Positions 36,089-44,843 are shown, counted from the stretch's first letter. The stretch is DNA of 64,000 nt from Methylocystis bryophila (GCF_027925445.1 NZ_AP027149.1:1302001-1366000); one strand, 5' to 3'. Translations and numbers: made by a program. Notes: generated by a model not told the origin, from the sequence alone.

Positions 36089-37609
36089 TTAAAAAAGGCC
36101 CAAAGCCTTGGGACTGTAACTTACCAGCAGATTTTTGGTCTGCTGATAATGATCCAGCATCATCTTGTGATTCTCGCGCCCGATGCCGGACTGCTTGTAG
36201 CCGCCGAAGGCCGCATGCGCCGGATAGGCATGGTAGCAATTCGTCCAGACGCGCCCGGCTCGAATCGCTCGCCCGCATCGGTAGGCGCGACTGCCGTCGC
36301 GCGTCCACAGACCTGCGCCAAGCCCATAGAGCGTGTCATTGGCGATCTGCAGAGCCTCTTCTTCTGTCTCGAATGTCGTCACGGAGACGACAGGGCCGAA
36401 GATCTCCTCCTGGAAGACACGCATGCGGTTATGGCCTTCGAGCGCAGTCGGCTGCATGTAGTAGCCTTCCTTCAGCTCGCCTTCGAGCACGCTCCGCTCG
36501 CCGCCAATGAGAACCTTGGCGCCCTCTTTACGGCCGATGTCGACGTAAGAGAGAATCTTCTCCAGCTGATCGTTCGAGGCCTGCGCGCCGATCATGGTGG
36601 CGGGATCGAGAGGATGGCCTTGCCGAATCTTGGCCACGCGCGCCAACGCCTTTTCCATGAACTTGTCGTAGATTGATCTTTGCACCAGCGCGCGGCTTGG
36701 ACAGGTGCAGACCTCTCCCTGATTGAGCGCGAAGGAGGCGAAGCCTTCCAGCGCCTTGTCGAGAAAGGCGTCGTCCTCGGCCATCACGTCGGCGAAGAAA
36801 ATATTCGGCGACTTGCCGCCGAGCTCCAAGGTTACGGGGATCAAGTTCTCGGCGGCGTATTGCATGATGAGCCGCCCCGTCGTCGTCTCGCCGGTGAAGG
36901 CGATCTTGGCGATCCGCTTGTTCGACGCAAGCGGCTTGCCCGCTTCGACGCCAAAGCCATTGACGATGTTGAGAACCCCTGGCGGCAGCAAATCCGCGAT
37001 GAGCTCGGCGACGGCGAGAATGCTCATCGGCGTCTGCTCGGCCGGCTTGAGCACGACGCAATTGCCTGCGGCGAGCGCTGGCGAGAGCTTCCAGGCGGCC
37101 ATCAGGATCGGAAAGTTCCAGGGAATGATCTGGCCGACGACGCCCAAGGGCTCGTGGAAATGATAAGCGACCGTGTCGTGGTCGATCTCGCTCAATGATC
37201 CTTCCTGCGCGCGAAGGCAGCCGGCAAAATAGCGGAAATGGTCGATAGCGAGGGGTATGTCAGCGGCGGTCGTCTCACGGATGGGCTTGCCGTTGTCGAT
37301 CGTCTCGACGAGCGCCAGCGCGGAGAGATTGTCATCCAGTCGCTGCGCGATCTTGTTCAGCATGTTGGCGCGCTCGGCGGCGGGGGTCTTGCCCCAAGCG
37401 TCCTTGGCCTTGTGCGCGGCGTCCAGCGCCAGCTCAACGTCGGCGGCGCGGCCGCGCGCCACTTGGCAGATCGGATGGCCGGTGATCGGGCTGATGTTGT
37501 CGAAATATTCGCCGCCGAGGGGGGCGACCCACTGACCGCCGATGAAATTATCGTAGCGCTTCTTGATCGCGACGGAGCCTTTGAGCTTCTCGATTTCCTG
37601 ATGCAGCAC
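36089..37609 (-). CDS. NAD-dependent aldehyde dehydrogenase (ExaC/AcoD type)
   Basis: This 506-residue enzyme of the ALDH superfamily oxidises an aldehyde, typically acetaldehyde, with NAD(P)+. Motifs seen include [15 protein letters not shown], the NAD-binding [11 protein letters not shown], catalytic-Glu region LELGGKSPN, and the nucleophile region [12 protein letters not shown] characteristic of this branch. The start is GTG at 37609 with AGGAGG just upstream; a longer frame to 37858 has no family-like sequence. It is followed 58 nt later by DUF779. Location near pmoCAB suggests, but does not prove, a role in C1 or C2 aldehyde removal. Confidence 0.92.
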   Translation of the reverse strand: MLHQEIEKLKGSVAIKKRYDNFIGGQWVAPLGGEYFDNISPITGHPICQVARGRAADVELALDAAHKAKDAWGKTPAAERANMLNKIAQRLDDNLSALALVETIDNGKPIRETTAADIPLAIDHFRYFAGCLRAQEGSLSEIDHDTVAYHFHEPLGVVGQIIPWNFPILMAAWKLSPALAAGNCVVLKPAEQTPMSILAVAELIADLLPPGVLNIVNGFGVEAGKPLASNKRIAKIAFTGETTTGRLIMQYAAENLIPVTLELGGKSPNIFFADVMAEDDAFLDKALEGFASFALNQGEVCTCPSRALVQRSIYDKFMEKALARVAKIRQGHPLDPATMIGAQASNDQLEKILSYVDIGRKEGAKVLIGGERSVLEGELKEGYYMQPTALEGHNRMRVFQEEIFGPVVSVTTFETEEEALQIANDTLYGLGAGLWTRDGSRAYRCGRAIRAGRVWTNCYHAYPAHAAFGGYKQSGIGRENHKMMLDHYQQTKNLLVSYSPKALGLF

Positions 37610-37917
37610 GGTTTCCTCCTCCCACCTTCGGCATGGTCTTAAGCGCTCCGGTCCCCGGGAGCTAGGCTCCGATGCTTCTGACGAAGATAGGCCCGTCGCC
37701 CGCGCACGCCCTCGCACGAGGCCGATGCCGGGAGGGCCAGGAGCATCGTTGAAGCGAGGGACTCGACCGCGCGCCGCAAGTCGTGGCTCAGCGGAAAATT
37801 TAGCTAGGGCGCAATCAGAGAGCGGCAAGGCGGAAGGAGACGAAGCTGTTGGAGCCAAGGATCAGGCGCTGGCCCTGTCGCGCGAGCCGCTGATCTGGGG
37901 CGCGCGACGCTTCCTAG

Positions 37918-37949
37918 AAAAAATCCTGGAGCCGTCGCCGGCTCCAGGA
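37918..37949 (-). terminator. Rho-independent terminator for the 36-residue peptide gene
   Basis: A perfect 10-bp stem tcctggagcc / ggctccagga (37924-37933 and 37940-37949), with a 6-nt loop, has an A6 run on the plus-strand left side. Read on the minus strand it is a stem followed by U6, starting about 42 nt after the peptide stop codon. The rest of 37610-37991 shows no further gene. Confidence 0.9.
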
Positions 37950-37991
37950 ACGAGAAACCCAAAAAGCGCCGAGGCGGCGCGAGGCGCCCGG

Positions 37992-38102
37992 TCAGAGATT
38001 GAGCGCGCGGTTGACGGTCGGGATGAAGAACCAGAAAAGCCCGATGATAAAGAGCACCCAAAAGCTCACCCAGCCGAGTTCCTTGGCCTGATGCAACGCC
38101 AT
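37992..38102 (-). CDS. 36-residue single-helix membrane peptide divergent from pmoC
   Basis: This frame lies on the minus strand, 598 bp from pmoC. The peptide starts MALHQAKELG, has one very hydrophobic, Trp/Phe-rich helix (about residues 11-28), and ends with a short basic/polar tail after a Pro (IPTVNRALNL). An AAGGGGG/AAAG purine tract lies 5-12 nt before the ATG, and a strong terminator follows the stop. This gives a complete minimal transcription unit. I do not recognise a named family. It could be an accessory helix of the adjacent membrane monooxygenase or an unrelated microprotein. Confidence 0.75.
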   Translation of the reverse strand: MALHQAKELGWVSFWVLFIIGLFWFFIPTVNRALNL

Positions 38103-38700
38103 GTTTCTTTCCCCCTTGAGTTGGTGTTATCGCGCGATGCGCCCCCTCGCCGCCATCACAAAGGCGCTTAACGGCGAGACGAAACAGCAGCTCGCCATAG
38201 TTTGTGATATCCATCATGAAGACAATGTTTGTTAGCCGCGTCAAAATGTCACTCAATGTCGATAACAACGAGTCTCACACTTATATGTGTGTATTAAATT
38301 ACGATACTATATGTAATAATGAGACGCCTATTTTTTGTTCATTCGCATATACATTTAAGCAGTCTTCAACTAAGGCCAGCAATCCCATATTAAATCGCTT
38401 TAAATGTCCTAATTTATTGTGCTTCGCGACACATTGTCACACGCACAAACAACAATTTCATGTTTTCCTTCCTTCCCGTGATGTTAAGTTTCCTCGGCTG
38501 CGAGACCACGGCGTCATCTATTGACGATGTCGAGGCGAGGCCTGGATTCCTAAGCTGAAACGGCGAAGGGTTTGGGTTCCGCGTCTTGGGCCGGATCGAG
38601 AAGTCTTGGAGAGTCCTTCGCGACGGCGTCGGGCGAATAATCGGAAATGGCGAGGCGATCGCAGGTTCGCCTCGGGGAGCCATCCCAAGGGAGAAAGCGA
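38103..38700. promoter_or_regulatory. A+T-rich divergent regulatory region between the peptide gene and pmoC
   Basis: The interval from about 38205 to 38480 is strikingly A+T-rich against a high-G+C genome; 38281-38340 has only 15 G or C in 60. It contains two aatgtc motifs exactly 10 bp apart (38245 and 38255) and an inverted pair atcacaaa / tttgtgat (38155-38162 and 38201-38208). I could not identify a convincing -35/-10 pair. The region must hold the pmo promoter, given the terminator upstream and the operon downstream. Confidence 0.6.
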
Positions 38701-39474
38701 ATGAGTATAACAACACAAAAAGCCGGCGCTGCAGCCCATGCTGAAGCCGACGTCATCGTCAATTATAAGCCTGCCTACATTGCGATGCTGTGCCTCGGCT
38801 TCTTCTATGTCGGCATCCGCATTTACGAGCAGTATTTCGGCTGGAAAGCGGGTCTCGACTCCTTCGCTCCGGAGTTTCAAACCTACTGGCTGAACCTGAT
38901 GTGGACCGAGCTGCCGCTCGAGTTCATCGCTTTCTGCGGGATCGGCGGCTATTTGTGGAAGACTCGCGACCGCAACATCGACGCGGTCACGCCGCGCGAG
39001 GAGATGCGCCGCCTCCTGACGCTCGTTGGTTGGCTGCTCGTTTACGCCTTCACGGTCTATTGGGGCGCCTCCTACTTCACCGAGCAGGACGGCACCTGGC
39101 ATCAGACCGTCATCCGCGACACGGACTTCACGCCGAGCCACATCCTGGAGTTCTACCTCAGCTACCCGATCTACATCATCGCCGGCTGGGGCGCCTTCAT
39201 GTATGCGCGGACGCGTATTCCGATGTTCGCCAAGAACATCTCCATCCCCTTCCTGATGTTCTTCGCTGGACCTTTCATGATCTTCCCGAACATCGGTCTC
39301 AATGAATGGGGCCACACGTTCTGGTTCATGGAAGAGCTGTTCACGGCGCCGCTGCACTGGGGCTTCGTGTTTTTCGGCTGGTTCGCCCTAGCCGTGTTTG
39401 GCGTCACCCTGCAGGTGCTCGGACGGGTTATCGAGCTCAGCAAGGAATACGAGCAGGACGTGCTCAAGGTCTGA
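38701..39474 (+). CDS. pmoC: Particulate methane monooxygenase subunit C
   Basis: PmoC is a membrane subunit of the copper enzyme that oxidises methane to methanol. The 257-residue protein has six or more helices. Metal ligands known from M. capsulatus PmoC are all present with a constant offset of 26: Asp130, His134 and His147 (DGTWH...SH; Asp156/His160/His173 there), and Asn201, His205 and His219 (NEWGH...LH; Asn227/His231/His245 there). AAGGGAG lies 7 nt before the ATG at 38701. First gene of pmoCAB. Confidence 0.97.
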   Translation: MSITTQKAGAAAHAEADVIVNYKPAYIAMLCLGFFYVGIRIYEQYFGWKAGLDSFAPEFQTYWLNLMWTELPLEFIAFCGIGGYLWKTRDRNIDAVTPREEMRRLLTLVGWLLVYAFTVYWGASYFTEQDGTWHQTVIRDTDFTPSHILEFYLSYPIYIIAGWGAFMYARTRIPMFAKNISIPFLMFFAGPFMIFPNIGLNEWGHTFWFMEELFTAPLHWGFVFFGWFALAVFGVTLQVLGRVIELSKEYEQDVLKV

Positions 39475-39478
39475 GCCC

Positions 39479-39499
39479 GAGGCGCGCGTCGCGCGCCTC
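39479..39499 (+). other. Intercistronic hairpin between pmoC and pmoA
   Basis: An 8-bp stem gaggcgcg / cgcgcctc (39479-39486 and 39492-39499) starts 5 nt after the pmoC stop codon, with no T-run. It may stabilise the upstream message or tune pmoC against pmoA expression. The 197-bp pmoC-pmoA spacer is otherwise empty. Confidence 0.5.
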
Positions 39500-39671
39500 C
39501 CAGTCCACTCCGGAAGCGTCGCCCGTGCTGCGGCGACGCTCCCTCCAAATCCGCAAACTGTTCAACTGCGCCGCAACACCGATGCCGCCGCTCGCGGGAT
39601 CGACCGGGGAAGCGCTGTCTGAAAAGCCAAAGATCCGGCGGTCTTTGCCGGAAACGAAAGGGAGAAACATA

Positions 39672-40433
39672 ATGTCTGTATCGGCTGCGCCTATCGGCAA
39701 GGCATGGAAGTCAAAGGAGGAGTTTCTCGGGTGCGTCATTTTGACGGACTGGATCCTCCTCTTCGTCCTGTTCCTTGTGCTGCTCGGCTCCTACCACATC
39801 CACTATATGCTGCTGGCCGGCGACTGGGACTTCTGGATCGACTTCAAAGATCGCCGCATGTGGCCGACCGTGGCGCCGATCGTCGCCATGTGCTTCGCGG
39901 CGGCCGCGCAGTCCTTCTTTTGGACTAAGTTCCGGCTGCCCTTCGGCGCGACGGTCGTCACGCTGGCCTTGCTCGTCGGCGAGTGGATCAACCGCTACGA
40001 CAATTTCTGGGGTTGGACCTTCTTCCCGATCAGCCTGGTGTTCCCCTCCGCGCTGATCCCGATGGCCTTCTGGCTCGACGTCGTGCTGCTGATCTCTGGC
40101 AGCTGGCTCGTCACCGCGCTGCTCGGCTCGCTCGGTTGGGGCCTGTTGTTCTATCCGTCCAACTGGCCTGTGCTCGCGCAGTACCATCAGGCCGCCGAGA
40201 TCGACGGCGTGCTGCTGACCCTCGCCGATCTGATCGGCTTCAACTACGTGCGCACCGGCACGCCGGAATACATCCGCATGATCGAGCGCGGCACGCTGCG
40301 CACCTTCGGCAAGGATGTCGTTCCTGTCGCCGCCTTCTTCTCGTCCTTCATCTCGATGCTGGTCTACTTCCTCTGGTGGAAGATCGGGATGTGGTTTGCC
40401 CGCACCGACTATGTGAAGGCGGAAGACATCTGA
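39672..40433 (+). CDS. pmoA: Particulate methane monooxygenase subunit A, pMMO2-like
   Basis: The 253-residue integral membrane subunit contains the conserved marker-gene region: GDWDFWIDFKDRRMWPT, GEWINRYDNFWGW, FPSALIPMAFWLD and YIRMIERGTLRTFGKDVVPV. Canonical type II PmoA reads GDWDFWVDWKDRRMWPT and keeps YVITAVVGSLGWG, whereas here the corresponding segments are WIDFKD and WLVTALLGSLGWG. Such differences fit the second isozyme (PmoA2) as I remember it. AAAGGGAG lies 7 nt before the ATG. The canonical pmoCAB1 copies, if present, lie outside this window. Confidence 0.96.
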   Translation: MSVSAAPIGKAWKSKEEFLGCVILTDWILLFVLFLVLLGSYHIHYMLLAGDWDFWIDFKDRRMWPTVAPIVAMCFAAAAQSFFWTKFRLPFGATVVTLALLVGEWINRYDNFWGWTFFPISLVFPSALIPMAFWLDVVLLISGSWLVTALLGSLGWGLLFYPSNWPVLAQYHQAAEIDGVLLTLADLIGFNYVRTGTPEYIRMIERGTLRTFGKDVVPVAAFFSSFISMLVYFLWWKIGMWFARTDYVKAEDI

Positions 40434-40515
40434 GAACCTCGAATTCGAACAAGACGACGCCGGAGCCGCGGTCGGCTCCGGCGAGGGAAAGAGAAAATCT
40501 AGGGAGACGTTGGAT

Positions 40516-41805
40516 ATGAATCTCGGAATAACTCAAATCCTCTCCAAGCTAGCGGGAAAGCGCGCGCTTCGCGCCGCCGCCTTTGGCTTGGCAGCGCTGT
40601 GCGGCGCCACGACGTTGATCGAGGCGACGCCGGCCAGCGCGCATGGCGAGCGCTCGCAGCAGGCCTTCCTGCGCATGCGCACCTTGAACTGGTATGACGT
40701 GAAATGGTCGAAGACGGAGCTCAACGTCAACGACGAGATGGAGATCACGGGCAAGGTGCACGTGTTCTCGGGCTGGCCCCAGGCCGTCGCGAAGCCCGAG
40801 GAAGCCTTTCTCAACATCGGCGAGCCGGGTCCGGTGCTGATCCGCAAGGCCTCCTTCGTCTCGGGCATTCCTGCGCCCCGCACCTTCTCGATGAGCGTCG
40901 GCAGAGACTATGAGTACCGGATCGTCATGAAGGCGCGCCGTCAGGGACGCTTTCACGTCCACGTCCAAATCAACGTCAAGGACGGCGGACCGATCGTCGG
41001 CCCCGGCCAGTGGATCACCATCAAGGGCGACATGGCGAATTTCGTCAATGATGTGACGCTGCTCGACGGCAGCACGATCGATCTCGAGAAATACGGCATT
41101 CCGTGGACCTTCACATACCACTTCATCTGGATGGCCGCGGCCGCCGTTTGGGTGATTTACTGGTTCATGCAGAAGGGCATCATCGCCCGCGGCTGGCAGG
41201 TCGCCGCCGGCAAGGGCAACGAGATCATCACGATCCGCGACAAGCGTTTCGGCGGCATCTGGCTCGCCGCGTCCCTCCTGGCGCTGCTGTTCTTCTACGC
41301 CAGGGCTAACGCCGAGTTCCCGCGCACGCTGCCCATGCAGGCCGGCCTGCTGAAGGGCATCGAGCCGATGGACGAAGAGATCCCGTTGGTGACCGCTCAC
41401 TATCAGGGCGGCAGCTACAAGGTCCCGGGCCGCGAGCTTTCGATCAAGCTGAAGATCACCAATAAGGGCAAGGAGCCGCTGCGGATCGGCGAGTTCACGA
41501 CGGCTGGCCTGCGCTTCCTCAATCCCGACGTCTTCGACCATCGTCCTGAATATCCCGAGTATCTCTTGGCGGAGCGTGGCCTCTCGGTGAGCGATCCCTC
41601 GCCGATCGCGCCCGGCGAAACCAAAGAGGTGACCGTGGTGGTGCAGGATGCGCGGTTCGACATCGAAAGACTGTCCGACCTCGCCTACGACACGGACAGC
41701 CAGTTCGGCGGCTTGCTCTTCCTCTTCGACCCGTCGGCCAAGCGCTACAAGGTCGAGCTCGGCGGCCCGGTGATCCCGCGCTTCCAGGCTGGCGCGAGCC
41801 TCTAA
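40516..41805 (+). CDS. pmoB: Particulate methane monooxygenase subunit B
   Basis: The 429-residue subunit has two periplasmic cupredoxin domains. A signal peptide ends PASA, giving the mature N-terminal His43, followed by HVHV with His147 and His149. These correspond with a constant offset of 10 to the CuB ligands His33/His137/His139 of M. capsulatus. Two transmembrane helices (about 195-218 and 245-262) separate the domains. AGGGAG lies 9 nt before the ATG at 40516; a TTG two codons earlier is less well spaced. Last gene of pmoCAB, followed by a terminator. Confidence 0.97.
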   Translation: MNLGITQILSKLAGKRALRAAAFGLAALCGATTLIEATPASAHGERSQQAFLRMRTLNWYDVKWSKTELNVNDEMEITGKVHVFSGWPQAVAKPEEAFLNIGEPGPVLIRKASFVSGIPAPRTFSMSVGRDYEYRIVMKARRQGRFHVHVQINVKDGGPIVGPGQWITIKGDMANFVNDVTLLDGSTIDLEKYGIPWTFTYHFIWMAAAAVWVIYWFMQKGIIARGWQVAAGKGNEIITIRDKRFGGIWLAASLLALLFFYARANAEFPRTLPMQAGLLKGIEPMDEEIPLVTAHYQGGSYKVPGRELSIKLKITNKGKEPLRIGEFTTAGLRFLNPDVFDHRPEYPEYLLAERGLSVSDPSPIAPGETKEVTVVVQDARFDIERLSDLAYDTDSQFGGLLFLFDPSAKRYKVELGGPVIPRFQAGASL

Positions 41806-41861
41806 CGAACAGAGATTTTCCTCGACATCGACTTGACCTCCCAGTCTCGGTGTCCAACTTG

Positions 41862-41894
41862 CCCGCCCGGTCTTCCGGGCGGGTCTTTTATTTT
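41862..41894 (+). terminator. pmoCAB operon terminator
   Basis: A perfect 9-bp stem cccgcccgg / ccgggcggg (41862-41870 and 41875-41883, loop tctt) is followed by tcttttatttt. It lies 57 nt after the pmoB stop and separates the operon from the histidine kinase gene. Confidence 0.93.
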
Positions 41895-42039
41895 GGGGGG
41901 CCTGCTCCTTTCGGGGCCATCCAGCTAAGCCGACTGGCGCCAGCGTCGACGCCGTCCCGATTGTCTGCTTTATTGACTGGATCACGCTGAGTTCAGGCAG
42001 AATGGCTTGCTCGAGCCGCGACATTCGGGAAGACGCGCG

Positions 42040-43764
42040 ATGGAGATGGACCGGGAGATTTTGGGCTTGCTCGGCCTCGCCCTCTTCGCCTTCGCGCTGG
42101 GGCTCGGCGCGGCGCTCTATCTCCTGCCGGGTCGCGGCGACTCCGGCGGTCAGAGGGAGGCGCTGCTCCACGAGATTCGTCAGCTGCGCGCCGCAGCCGC
42201 CGCTCGCGATCGCGCCGAAGCCGCCAATGAGGCCAAATCTCGCTTCCTTGCGACCGTCAGTCACGAGATCCGCACCCCGCTCAATGGCGTTCTCGGTCTG
42301 GCGCAGCTCCTTTCCATGACGCGGCTCGAGGCCGAGCAGGCGAGCTACGTGGACTCCATCCGCGACTGCGCGCGGGCGCTGGCGCAGCTCGTCGACGACA
42401 TTTTGGATTTCTCCAAGATCGAGGCGGGCCGGCTTGAATTGCGCCGAGAGGAATTCGCGCTTGCGCCGCTCGTCGAAGGCGTCGTCGAGCTTCTCGCGCC
42501 ACGTGCGCAAGGCAAGGGTCTCGAGATCGCGAGCTATGTCGCGACCGGGACGCCGGCGCGCGTCGTCGGCGATCCGGCCCGGCTGCGTCAGGTGCTCATA
42601 AATCTCGCCGGAAACGCGGTGAACTTCACGCAAGAGGGGGGCGTCGGCGTGAGCGTCGCGCCTGCCGCGGACGGCATGCTGCGTTTCGTCGTCGAGGACA
42701 CGGGCCCGGGGATTCCGCCATCGGCGCGCGCGAAAATATTCGAAGAGTTTGAGCAGGCCGAGCCGCTCACAACCCGCTCGGGCGGCGGCGCGGGCTTGGG
42801 TCTCGCCATCGCGCGCCGGCTCGTCGCCAAGATGGGCGGCGCGCTTGCGCTCGAGGCGAGCTCGGAACGCGGATCCCGCTTCGCCTTCACTTTGCCGTGC
42901 GAAACCAGCCCGGTCAGCGGCCGCCGCCCGCTCGAAGGCCAGAACGCGCTGATTGTCGCGGCGAGCCGTTTCGAAGGCCCGTTCCTGGCGCGTTATCTCG
43001 AAGCGGCGGGAGCGACGGCGCGGATCGCCGCGAGCGCCCCGCAGGCGCGGGCCTTCCTCGAGACCGCGGCCGGAAAGCCGCCGCAGCTTGCGATCGTCGA
43101 CTGCGCGCTGGGGCTCGAGGCGGCCGAGAGCCTCGCTGCGAGCGCTCGCGAGGCCGGCGTCGCGCGATGCTTCCTTCTTTTTTCGCCTTTGGAGAGGCGC
43201 TCCCATGGCGAGGCGGCGCTCAAAGAATTCGACGGCTGGCTCGTGAAGCCGGTGCGCGCCGCGACTCTCCTGGCAAGGGTGTTCCCCGTACCGAGCACGC
43301 CGAGAGAAACCTTGGCGCCGCGGCCTGAGCCGACGCTCGCAGGCCTCACGGCGCTCGTCGCCGAGGACAATGAGATCAATGCGCTCATCGCGCTGCGACA
43401 GCTGGAGGCGCTGGGCGCGGCGCCGACGCGGGCCGAGGACGGAGAAGAGGTCGTCGCGCTGGCGGGGGCGGCGCTCGAAGGAAAGCTTCGTCGCTTCGAC
43501 GTGATCCTGATGGACCTCTTCATGCCCAAGCTCGACGGCCTCGATGCGACCCGCCGCATTCGATCGGCCGAGTCGCGCGCAGGGGCGGCGCGCACGCCGA
43601 TCCTCGCGCTCACCGCCAGCGCATCGCGCGAGGACGCGGAAGCGGCGCTCGCGGCTGGCGCCGACGCGGTGCTGACGAAGCCGATCGAGCTTGCGACAAT
43701 GGAAGAAGCGATTCGGGCTTTCGCCGCCGGACGCGCCACGATTGCCAGCGTGACCTCAAACTGA
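42040..43764 (+). CDS. Hybrid sensor histidine kinase with two receiver domains
   Basis: The 574-residue protein has one N-terminal transmembrane helix (about 8-28), a short coiled coil, and HisKA with SHEIRTPLNG (His75). The HATPase domain shows NLAGNAVNF, DTGPGIP and GAGLGLAIAR. A degenerate receiver (about 305-415) lacks the N-terminal acidic pair but keeps VDCAL and LVKPV. A complete receiver with Asp492 (LMDLFMPKLDG) and LTKPI follows. It has almost no sensory domain. GGGAAG precedes the ATG. Encoded just after the pmoB terminator in the same direction; a regulatory link to pMMO is speculative. Confidence 0.88.
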   Translation: MEMDREILGLLGLALFAFALGLGAALYLLPGRGDSGGQREALLHEIRQLRAAAAARDRAEAANEAKSRFLATVSHEIRTPLNGVLGLAQLLSMTRLEAEQASYVDSIRDCARALAQLVDDILDFSKIEAGRLELRREEFALAPLVEGVVELLAPRAQGKGLEIASYVATGTPARVVGDPARLRQVLINLAGNAVNFTQEGGVGVSVAPAADGMLRFVVEDTGPGIPPSARAKIFEEFEQAEPLTTRSGGGAGLGLAIARRLVAKMGGALALEASSERGSRFAFTLPCETSPVSGRRPLEGQNALIVAASRFEGPFLARYLEAAGATARIAASAPQARAFLETAAGKPPQLAIVDCALGLEAAESLAASAREAGVARCFLLFSPLERRSHGEAALKEFDGWLVKPVRAATLLARVFPVPSTPRETLAPRPEPTLAGLTALVAEDNEINALIALRQLEALGAAPTRAEDGEEVVALAGAALEGKLRRFDVILMDLFMPKLDGLDATRRIRSAESRAGAARTPILALTASASREDAEAALAAGADAVLTKPIELATMEEAIRAFAAGRATIASVTSN

Positions 43765-43857
43765 AGCGCTGGCGCGTCGCGTCACAAAAGTTTCGTTTCG
43801 TGGTGATCTAGCTCCCGCGCTCAAGCCCGCGGGTTGGATGGATAAAGGGAGACGCTG

Positions 43858-44772
43858 ATGGCTCGCGAGAAGCCGCCGCTCATTCGACCGCCGACGCCGC
43901 TTTGGGTGAAGGGCGCCTGGACGGTCGCCGCGGCGCTCATTGCCGTTTTCATTTGGGCGAAGACCCGGCCGCCGGAAGCGCCCGTCTGCGACGCCGACAT
44001 CGTGAAGAGCAATCTCAACGATCTCGTGAATGCGGCGGCCAATGAGACCGCTCTGGAGGCGCGGGCGTTCAGGACGCTGAGCTCCACCAGCAAGGAAAAG
44101 AGCTGCGCCGCCGCCGTCTCGAATTCGAAGGGCGTCGAGATCCCGATCGAATATTCGGTGACGATCGAGGACCGCGCGCCCAAGGTGGAGATCACCAGCG
44201 GAGAAGATCGCCTCGCTCCCCAAGAGGCCGATCCGCCGGCGCAAGCCGAAGCCCCGAAGCCGGCCGCCGAGGCAGAAAATTGCCGCGCCGGCGCGGAGGC
44301 GGAGGCTCGCATCGCCGATTGCGGCAAGATCATCGACGACAAAGACAAGAGCGCCGAGGCCCGGATGGAGGCGCTGACGCTGCGCGGCCAAGCGCTCAGT
44401 GAAGGGAAGGATTGGGACAAGGCGCTCGCGGACTTCACCGCGGCGATGGCGCTCCAACCCAAGGACGGCGCCAATCTCGCCCAGCAGTCGCCGATCTATG
44501 TCGCGCGTGCAGAGGCCTATCTCGGCAAGGGCGACCATAAGAAGGCGCTCGCCGACTTCAGCGCCGCTGTGAGGACCGATCCCTCGAATGGCGCCGCCTA
44601 TCTGGGGCGCGCTTGCGAATGGGTGGCCGCCGGCGCGCTCGCCAAGGCGGAGTCCGATCTCAAGACCGCCGCGACCCTCGCGAAGGACCCAACCGACAGC
44701 GCCTGCAGCGCGGCGTTTGACGCCCTGCGCGCCAAAAGCAAGACAGCGGCGGCGCCCCGGCGCAAGAGATAG
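43858..44772 (+). CDS. Membrane-anchored TPR-repeat protein
   Basis: The 304-residue protein has one transmembrane helix (about 18-34) and a periplasmic segment with Cys pairs (VCDADIV, KSCAAAV). An acidic Pro/Ala/Glu linker (about 120-145) leads to three tetratricopeptide-like repeats (about 160-290; EALTLRGQALSEGKDWDKAL, IYVARAEAYLGKGDHKKAL, AYLGRACEWVAAG). TPR modules mediate protein contacts, and the partner is unknown. The 3' end lies in an 18-bp direct repeat that spans the stop codon. Confidence 0.8.
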   Translation: MAREKPPLIRPPTPLWVKGAWTVAAALIAVFIWAKTRPPEAPVCDADIVKSNLNDLVNAAANETALEARAFRTLSSTSKEKSCAAAVSNSKGVEIPIEYSVTIEDRAPKVEITSGEDRLAPQEADPPAQAEAPKPAAEAENCRAGAEAEARIADCGKIIDDKDKSAEARMEALTLRGQALSEGKDWDKALADFTAAMALQPKDGANLAQQSPIYVARAEAYLGKGDHKKALADFSAAVRTDPSNGAAYLGRACEWVAAGALAKAESDLKTAATLAKDPTDSACSAAFDALRAKSKTAAAPRRKR

Positions 44773-44796
44773 CGTCGGCGCAAGAGATAGCGTCGG
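44761..44796. repeat. Two perfect 18-bp direct repeats across the TPR-gene stop codon
   Basis: The unit cgcaagagatagcgtcgg occurs at 44761-44778 and 44779-44796. The first copy contains the stop codon (44770-44772), so the second encodes a silent duplicate of the end of the gene. It looks like a replication-slippage product. Confidence 0.85.
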
Positions 44797-44815
44797 GCCG
44801 AACGGCGGCGTTCGG

Positions 44816-44843
44816 GAGAGAGCCTTCGAAGGGAGGCTCTCTC
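44816..44843. terminator. Hairpin between the convergent TPR and rplI genes
   Basis: A 10-bp stem gagagagcct / aggctctctc (44816-44825 and 44834-44843) lies between two convergent genes. No T-run follows on either side, so intrinsic termination is only moderately supported. Confidence 0.5.

Noticed and set aside
37725..38171. Plus-strand open frame across the peptide gene
   Set aside because: No ribosome-binding site or family features; it crosses the minus-strand terminator and the 36-residue gene.
38500..38560. Possible sigma70 promoter with ttgacg just upstream of pmoC
   Set aside because: No acceptable -10 box lies 16-18 nt downstream of ttgacg at 38521.
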